DNA from: JBCDBW01 sp039182965 | GTDB taxonomy: Bacteria; Verrucomicrobiota; Verrucomicrobiia; Verrucomicrobiales; DEV007 | Direction: 5' to 3' | Assembly (NCBI GenBank): GCA_039182965.1 | Contig: JBCDBW010000135.1 | Span: forward strand, 1-10,371 | Length of the DNA: 10,371 bases | In this document: positions 6,436 through 10,371 of the stretch, in pieces | How positions within the stretch are numbered: position 1 is the first letter of the stretch | How the letters are laid out: each line of letters begins with the position of its first letter | Position numbers and translations under genes: made by a program | Notes under the pieces: model-generated | Told to the model about the DNA's origin: nothing | The model's input: only the letters and a program-made list of their open reading frames with translations | Databases searched by the model: none

Positions 6436-8130
6436 ATGGAGCGATTAATCGTCATCGTTTTGAGTTGTCTCGTTTTTGTGGTCGGGTATGCCTTAGGAAG
6501 TCGGGAATGGGGTTCATCAAGCCGACTGGGCCGGGAGGAGATTAGCGGAGCGGCAGAGGTGCGGGGTTTTGGCTCTGCAGGCGTGGGGGAGATGGTGCGT
6601 GGGCGGAGTGGGGCGGAGTATCTGGAGCTGTTTCGGGGATATGAGGGCGATGAAGATGCCCAGCATACTTTGGTTGCGGAGTGGGTTGCGATGGATCCCG
6701 AGGGTGGAGTGCAGAGGGCGCTGGACTTACGCGTCCCTGAACTGGCTTGGAAGCTTTTGGCGCGATGGGCACAAACTGATTGGCATGCGACGTTGAATCT
6801 AGCTGAGAGGATTGAGGTGACGTCCGGAATTGAAGGTAAGTTTCGGGAAGAATTTTGCGAGACCGTCCTGACAAGCGCATTGAATGAAGGGGTGCGGGAC
6901 TTTGATGAGCTATTTGAACTTTTGGTCAGTCGATTTGGATATCGGCCGAGGAGTGCTTCAATAGCATTCGATTTTGAGGCGCAAGAGCCGGAGTATTTTG
7001 CGCGCATGATTCAGGACATTCCTGCAAACGATCTGAAAGCCGGTCTCGCTCATTCCATCGTTGATCGATGGGCGGAGCAGGATCCGGAAGCGGCTTTGGC
7101 ATGGGTGTTGAGAAATATTGCGGGGTCCAAGAGGAATGTCGTGTTGGGCACGCTTTTTTGGGCGTGGGCAGCGGAGGATACGGGGGCGGCACTGGAGAGA
7201 CTGACGGCGGACGGTATGGCGACGGACGACTACAGCTGGGTGGTTCGCGGATTTGCTCTTGGTGGCGCGGAAGCGGATGCTGATTTTATCGCTCAGTGGT
7301 TGATGGAAATGCATGTTGAATCGGGGCAGGAGAAATCTATTTTCAGCAATCAGGCGCGCGTTCTTACAGGAGAACTTGACGGTGATCATCCTCGTTATGA
7401 GGAGATTAGAAGAGCTACCAAGCGGGCTCTTGAGGAGGCAGGATTCCGTGATGAAGCGCGGCGCGGGGGTCTACCTTTTTCCGATGCAGAGGCGTTACGG
7501 AGCTGGTTTTCAGCGCGCGATCCTGACGATCCTGTGCCTTATTTGGGCGATTCTGAGCTCGCTCAACATGTTGGTATCCTCGCGGGAGTGATCGAAGAAG
7601 TGATTCAGGAGACGCCAGAGAAGATCAATGGGGATTTGACGGGAGGCGTGGCGGCGGCATGGGCAACGGAAGATCCGGTTGCTGCAATCGAGTGGGCGGC
7701 GAGCTTGCCGTCGGCGTTGCAGATAGAAACGGCGGAAGCGGCCTTGGGAAGATGGATGGCACTGAGTCCTGACAAAGCGATGGCGTTTGTCACATCTCTT
7801 CCCGAGAGTGACTTTCAAGTCTTGGCGCTGAAGAAGGTGGCTTCGTCGTGGGTGCAAACCGATGTTGCTGGCGTGGTAGGATGGATTGATCAACTGTCTC
7901 CGAGCAAAGGGCATGATAGTGCGATTGCGACAGTGGTGGGACAGTTGCGATTTTCCGAGACGGCCCTGGCTTTTGAACAGGCGCAGCGAATTGGAGATTC
8001 GGGCTTGCGGGGGGAGAGTCTGGCGAAGGTTTATGAGATCTGGAAGCGATCGGATGAAAGGGAAGCTCGTGAGGCGATTCGGCGGAGTTCGCTGAAGGCT
8101 GATGAAAAGGCATTGATCCTGGCGGACTGA
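6436..8130 (+). CDS. Membrane-anchored W-A-x-x-D helical-repeat protein B
   Basis: 564 residues, paralogous in architecture to the gene just upstream. MER is followed by a hydrophobic segment at 4-20 (LIVIVLSCLVFVVGYAL), an uncleaved anchor; the rest is predicted outside the cytoplasm. Repeat signatures are at 83-87 (WVAMD), 111-115 (WAQTD), 212-216 (WAEQD), 244-248 (WAAED), 409-413 (WATED) and 472-476 (WVQTD), several continuing as P-E-A-A-x-x-W. They are more regular in the C-terminal half. A section at about 280-370 lacks the repeat and is rich in charged and Asp/Pro residues. The ATG at 6436 was chosen because the anchor begins there. It lies 4 bases after the previous stop with no Shine-Dalgarno at proper distance (GGAGGAG at 6410-6416 is 19 bases away), so translational coupling is likely. 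A TTG at 6367 would also be open but overlaps the upstream gene. Confidence 0.85.
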   Translation: MERLIVIVLSCLVFVVGYALGSREWGSSSRLGREEISGAAEVRGFGSAGVGEMVRGRSGAEYLELFRGYEGDEDAQHTLVAEWVAMDPEGGVQRALDLRVPELAWKLLARWAQTDWHATLNLAERIEVTSGIEGKFREEFCETVLTSALNEGVRDFDELFELLVSRFGYRPRSASIAFDFEAQEPEYFARMIQDIPANDLKAGLAHSIVDRWAEQDPEAALAWVLRNIAGSKRNVVLGTLFWAWAAEDTGAALERLTADGMATDDYSWVVRGFALGGAEADADFIAQWLMEMHVESGQEKSIFSNQARVLTGELDGDHPRYEEIRRATKRALEEAGFRDEARRGGLPFSDAEALRSWFSARDPDDPVPYLGDSELAQHVGILAGVIEEVIQETPEKINGDLTGGVAAAWATEDPVAAIEWAASLPSALQIETAEAALGRWMALSPDKAMAFVTSLPESDFQVLALKKVASSWVQTDVAGVVGWIDQLSPSKGHDSAIATVVGQLRFSETALAFEQAQRIGDSGLRGESLAKVYEIWKRSDEREAREAIRRSSLKADEKALILAD

Positions 8131-8201
8131 AGGGGCGGGCGTTTCTTCTCTGCGATATGCATTGCGAAGGGAGGAGATATAACGTACTGCAAAAGTTGAT
8201 T

Positions 8202-8714
8202 ATGGAGCTTCACTTATCGACTGCTTATCATCCGGTGGATCCTTTGCCTGAAGATTTTGGTGAGGTGCTTCGGGAAGTGACCTTGGCGGACGGGGGATAT
8301 TTTGTGTTATCGGAGGATGAGACGAACTATTTGCAGGGGACGTGGTCGATGGTGGAGAAGGGCTTTGCTCTCGAATACCAGGCAGGCGGATTGGAGGCGC
8401 ATTATTGCTTTAAAGAGGCGATGGGAGTGCCGTTGGCCGTTGAAATTGCGAACTTGTATCGGCGTGGTGATTTGACCTGGAGGACCCATCCGGATTGGGA
8501 GCATTCGCCTTTGGATGAGGCTGCTGAGGGGGGTGATGATTTGGTATTTCTGGGAAATTTTGACGGGGTTGGGTTGCGGCGGGCGTTGAGTGCGTTGGAA
8601 GATCAGGGGATCGAGTTTTTGATTCGTGAGCAAGGGGCGAACGTATTGCTTTATTGCTCGGGCGAGCAGGGGGATGCGGCGAAGACGTTGATGGCGAAAC
8701 TGTTTCCTGTGTGA
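8202..8714 (+). CDS. Hypothetical protein with DUF2007-like C-terminal part
   Basis: 170 residues, probably cytoplasmic: no signal peptide or membrane segment. Two parts are visible. Residues 1-105 form a mixed alpha/beta unit (GGYFVLSEDETNYLQGTW, FALEYQAGGLEAHYCF, then a helix and LTWRTHPDW); a similar layout of 'read-out strand, LEY-x-x-G, W-x-x-x-x-x-W' occurs in small bacterial proteins of unknown or immunity-like role, but this is a weak resemblance. Residues about 112-170 (LVFLGNFDGVGLRRALSALE, DQGIEFLIREQGANVLLYC) resemble DUF2007, a small beta-alpha-beta domain often called a putative signal-transducing protein. The start is doubtful: ATG at 8202 has no Shine-Dalgarno, ATG at 8157 would add 15 unremarkable residues, and the strong AAGGGAGGAG at 8167-8176 points at neither. 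It follows the repeat-protein genes by 71 bases. Confidence 0.65.
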   Translation: MELHLSTAYHPVDPLPEDFGEVLREVTLADGGYFVLSEDETNYLQGTWSMVEKGFALEYQAGGLEAHYCFKEAMGVPLAVEIANLYRRGDLTWRTHPDWEHSPLDEAAEGGDDLVFLGNFDGVGLRRALSALEDQGIEFLIREQGANVLLYCSGEQGDAAKTLMAKLFPV

Positions 8715-8738
8715 AAAGCGAGTTGTGAAGATGATGGC

Positions 8739-9272
8739 ATGAGAAGGTTGTGGCGACGCTTCGCGCTGATTGTAGTCGTCTCACTTTTGTTGATGGGAGA
8801 CGTTTTTGGCGAGTCTACAAAATCAGGTCAAACATTAACTAACATAACTGTCACTGAGCTTGCGTTGGATACCTACAAGGCGGAATTCGGCGACTATCCG
8901 CACGAAACACAAGTGTGGTCTGAACTTGCGAATGAGGGAATGGTGAGTGAATACGATCTAGAAAACTACTGTGTCGACGGCTGGGGAAGACGATTTGAGT
9001 GTCGAATACCTGGGACTCATCGAAGCGTGGATATTTAGTCTTCCGGTTCGGATGGAGTGGACCAGGTTCGCGAGGGTGATGACATTTCAAACTGGGCGGG
9101 GATTAACGAAGGATATTATTGCAATACCTTTTGGGCGCGCAGGCGGTCGACAATTTTAGTGTCAGTTGTGATCCTTGTGGGAGGGATATTTGTGTATCTT
9201 CTTCGAATTATCCTCCGGCTCAGACAGAGAATTCGATCGACTAGGGGTGCAGCAGGGAGTTGGACTGGATAA
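8739..9272 (+). pseudogene. GspG-like (type II secretion pseudopilin-type) membrane protein, split by an in-frame amber codon
   Basis: One frame of 177 codons with a single TAG at codon 100 (9036-9038). Residues 1-24 (MRRLWRRF then a hydrophobic run to VFG) look like a signal peptide or anchor rather than a prepilin leader: there is no G|[FM]TLxE processing site. Residues about 40-119 match the periplasmic domain of GspG: LALDTYKAEFGDYP at 41-54, DGWGRRFECRIPG at 80-92, DI-stop-SSGSDG at 98-106 and REGDDISNW at 111-119, the last two being the family's calcium-binding D-I-Y-S-x-G-x-D-G...D-D-x-x-N-W. The tail has a membrane segment at about 138-158 followed by a basic end. The stop replaces the Tyr, so it probably arose by one base change. 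If both halves are used, products would be 8739-9038 and a fragment from GTG 9057. Codon use here is more AT-rich and less G-biased than in the neighbours. Confidence 0.75.
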
Positions 9273-9342
9273 AAATGGCGGTGTAGCGGGGCGCTCGCCA
9301 CTATCGGGGAGGCAAGGAATGGGGAGAGGCCTTTAATAGGCA

Positions 9343-9370
9343 TTGACATTTTATATAATTCTCATACAAT
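9343..9370 (+). promoter_or_regulatory. Strong sigma-70 type promoter
   Basis: A perfect TTGACA (9343-9348), a 16-base AT-rich spacer and TACAAT (9365-9370, five of six to TATAAT) make the best promoter match in the window. Predicted transcription start is near 9377, giving a leader of about 15 bases to GTG 9392 or 30 bases to ATG 9407. It stands out as an AT island in G-rich DNA and makes the following gene an independent unit. The stretch 9273-9342 between the previous reading frame and this promoter holds no gene; a 4-bp hairpin GCCT/AGGC at about 9329-9341 is too weak to call a terminator. Confidence 0.65.
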
Positions 9371-9391
9371 CTCGATTATTCATACTCAGGT

Positions 9392-10345
9392 GTGAATTTT
9401 GGGAGCATGGAGTTAGGCCAATCTGATTCTTCAAATTTTTCTTTATCGGCTGGGAGTGATCCGGGGGCAGCGATTTTCGGGCGTCGAGGGAGGGTGGTCA
9501 TACCAGAAGCTGATGTCGCGATGCAGGGTGATCGGGTGGAGATGGAATCGGCGGAGGCGGCGAATGCCGAATTGCAGCGTTTGATACGGGCGGCGCGGGC
9601 GGTGGAGAGTCGAGAGGGAACCGGTTCGGGGATGGTTGGGGTGACGGAGCCGCCGCTGGGGGGATTGGCCTCCACTGACAAGCGGTTGACGGACGACGCT
9701 AGCGAGCGAAATGGCACGGACGATGCGAATGGAAAAGCGGATGCGACGGCGAACCAGAACGGATACGGGGAGGTGTTGCGGTTGCGCGAGGAATTGATAA
9801 AGCGAGCGGAAGCCATGGGACGGGCGCAGGCGGGCATGCGGTGGATGATCCCGCCGGCAAGGGGTCCCGAGTTTATCGGGTTTAACGGGAATGCTCCGAA
9901 AGCAAAGCGATTTGATGAGATGATTGATTTGACACCCCCGGCTTCTTACATGGATCGCTTTGCGGTCCACAATGAAGCGAATCACGAGCGGGTTCTTGAA
10001 GTTCGGATCGGGAATCAGGAAGGCGATGATTTTATGTTTGTTCGGGTGAATACGCACGGCCGGGCGTCGGAGTTGAGCAGTGGCTTGTATCATTGCGGCG
10101 TGCGGACGGAGTCGAGTCATGGATACACGTCTGGCGTGGATGAGCGGGGGCCGTTGCTGTTGCGTTGTGGGCTGAAGTTTGACGGTCAGTGTTTCAAGTT
10201 GGACATGCGCTTGCAGACGGATTGTCCGCAGCGGAAGACGCTGGTGTATGGGAGTGGGGTGTTTGAGTATCCGGGCTTGGGACCTCGGGCGTGGGTATCG
10301 GTGCGGGAGGAAGAATTGTCGCGTCCGGCGCGGGGGAGTGGGTGA
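9392..10345 (+). CDS. Hypothetical protein, two-part, unrecognised
   Basis: 317 residues with no family I recognise and no signal peptide or membrane helix, so probably cytoplasmic. The N-terminal half is low complexity and charged: an Ala/Glu-rich helix at about 51-72, a Gly/Asp/Asn/Thr-rich, probably disordered linker at about 73-125, and a second amphipathic helix at about 126-148 (VLRLREELIKRAEAMGRAQ), which could form a coiled coil. The C-terminal part (about 150-308) looks like a compact beta-rich domain: RVLEVRIGNQEGDDFMFVRV, GLYHCGVRTESSHGY, PLLLRCGLKFDGQCFKLDMR and FEYPGLGPRAWVSVREEEL, with four Cys (235, 259, 267, 278). The start is GTG at 9392 with only AGG upstream; ATG at 9407, preceded too closely by GGGAG, is the alternative. 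It is preceded by its own strong promoter. Third positions are G-biased as in other + strand genes, supporting real coding. Confidence 0.75.
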   Translation: MNFGSMELGQSDSSNFSLSAGSDPGAAIFGRRGRVVIPEADVAMQGDRVEMESAEAANAELQRLIRAARAVESREGTGSGMVGVTEPPLGGLASTDKRLTDDASERNGTDDANGKADATANQNGYGEVLRLREELIKRAEAMGRAQAGMRWMIPPARGPEFIGFNGNAPKAKRFDEMIDLTPPASYMDRFAVHNEANHERVLEVRIGNQEGDDFMFVRVNTHGRASELSSGLYHCGVRTESSHGYTSGVDERGPLLLRCGLKFDGQCFKLDMRLQTDCPQRKTLVYGSGVFEYPGLGPRAWVSVREEELSRPARGSG

Positions 10346-10371
10346 TTTGTTCAGAGGGGTTGCTTTTGCCC

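Noticed and set aside
6436..6480. Possible lipoprotein box (VLSC at residues 8-11) in repeat protein B
   Set aside because: Only three residues precede the hydrophobic run, the hydrophobic segment continues past the Cys, and the -3 to -1 residues fit the lipobox poorly. An uncleaved anchor is more likely.
9351..9360. TATAAT at 9354-9359 as the -10 box
   Set aside because: It lies only 5 bases after TTGACA, too close to pair with it; TACAAT at 9365-9370 has a proper 16-base spacer.

Overview
The window looks like a chromosomal segment from a member of the Verrucomicrobiota or a close relative. The grounds are two tandem genes for proteins built from the 'W-A-x-x-D-(P)-x-x-A-h-x-W' helical repeat common in that phylum, a DUF3108 gene beside poorly conserved small genes, and a very strong excess of G over C on the + strand. 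The phylum assignment is inference; no rRNA or marker gene is present. No tRNA, rRNA, CRISPR array, insertion sequence or phage gene was seen.

Layout. Positions 1-91 (minus) hold the first codons of a sugar-phosphate nucleotidyltransferase that runs off the left edge. A 200-base divergent intergenic region separates it from glycogen phosphorylase (294-2867, +). A 254-base non-coding stretch follows, with a weak hairpin and an inverted repeat. A small minus-strand gene of unknown function (3122-3517) converges on glycogen phosphorylase and is divergent from, and possibly overlaps at its 5' end, a secreted DUF3108 protein (3454-4380, +). After a 209-base gap come two adjacent genes for membrane-anchored repeat proteins (4590-6431 and 6436-8130), only 4 bases apart. 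They are followed by a small two-part protein with a DUF2007-like tail (8202-8714) and a type II secretion pseudopilin (GspG)-like gene with a C-terminal membrane segment (8739-9272), interrupted by an in-frame amber codon. A clear sigma-70 type promoter (9343-9370) precedes the last gene, an unrecognised 317-residue protein (9392-10345).

How the genes fit together. The left end is carbohydrate metabolism: phosphorylase releases glucose-1-phosphate and the nucleotidyltransferase family uses sugar-1-phosphates, but a direct link is only suggested by adjacency. The block 4590-9272 is mostly envelope-directed (N-terminal membrane anchors or signal peptides) and may be one transcription unit. Its function is unknown. 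The most concrete anomaly is the TAG codon at 9036-9038, where GspG family members carry the Tyr of their 'D-I-Y-S-x-G' motif, with clear family homology on both sides in the same frame.
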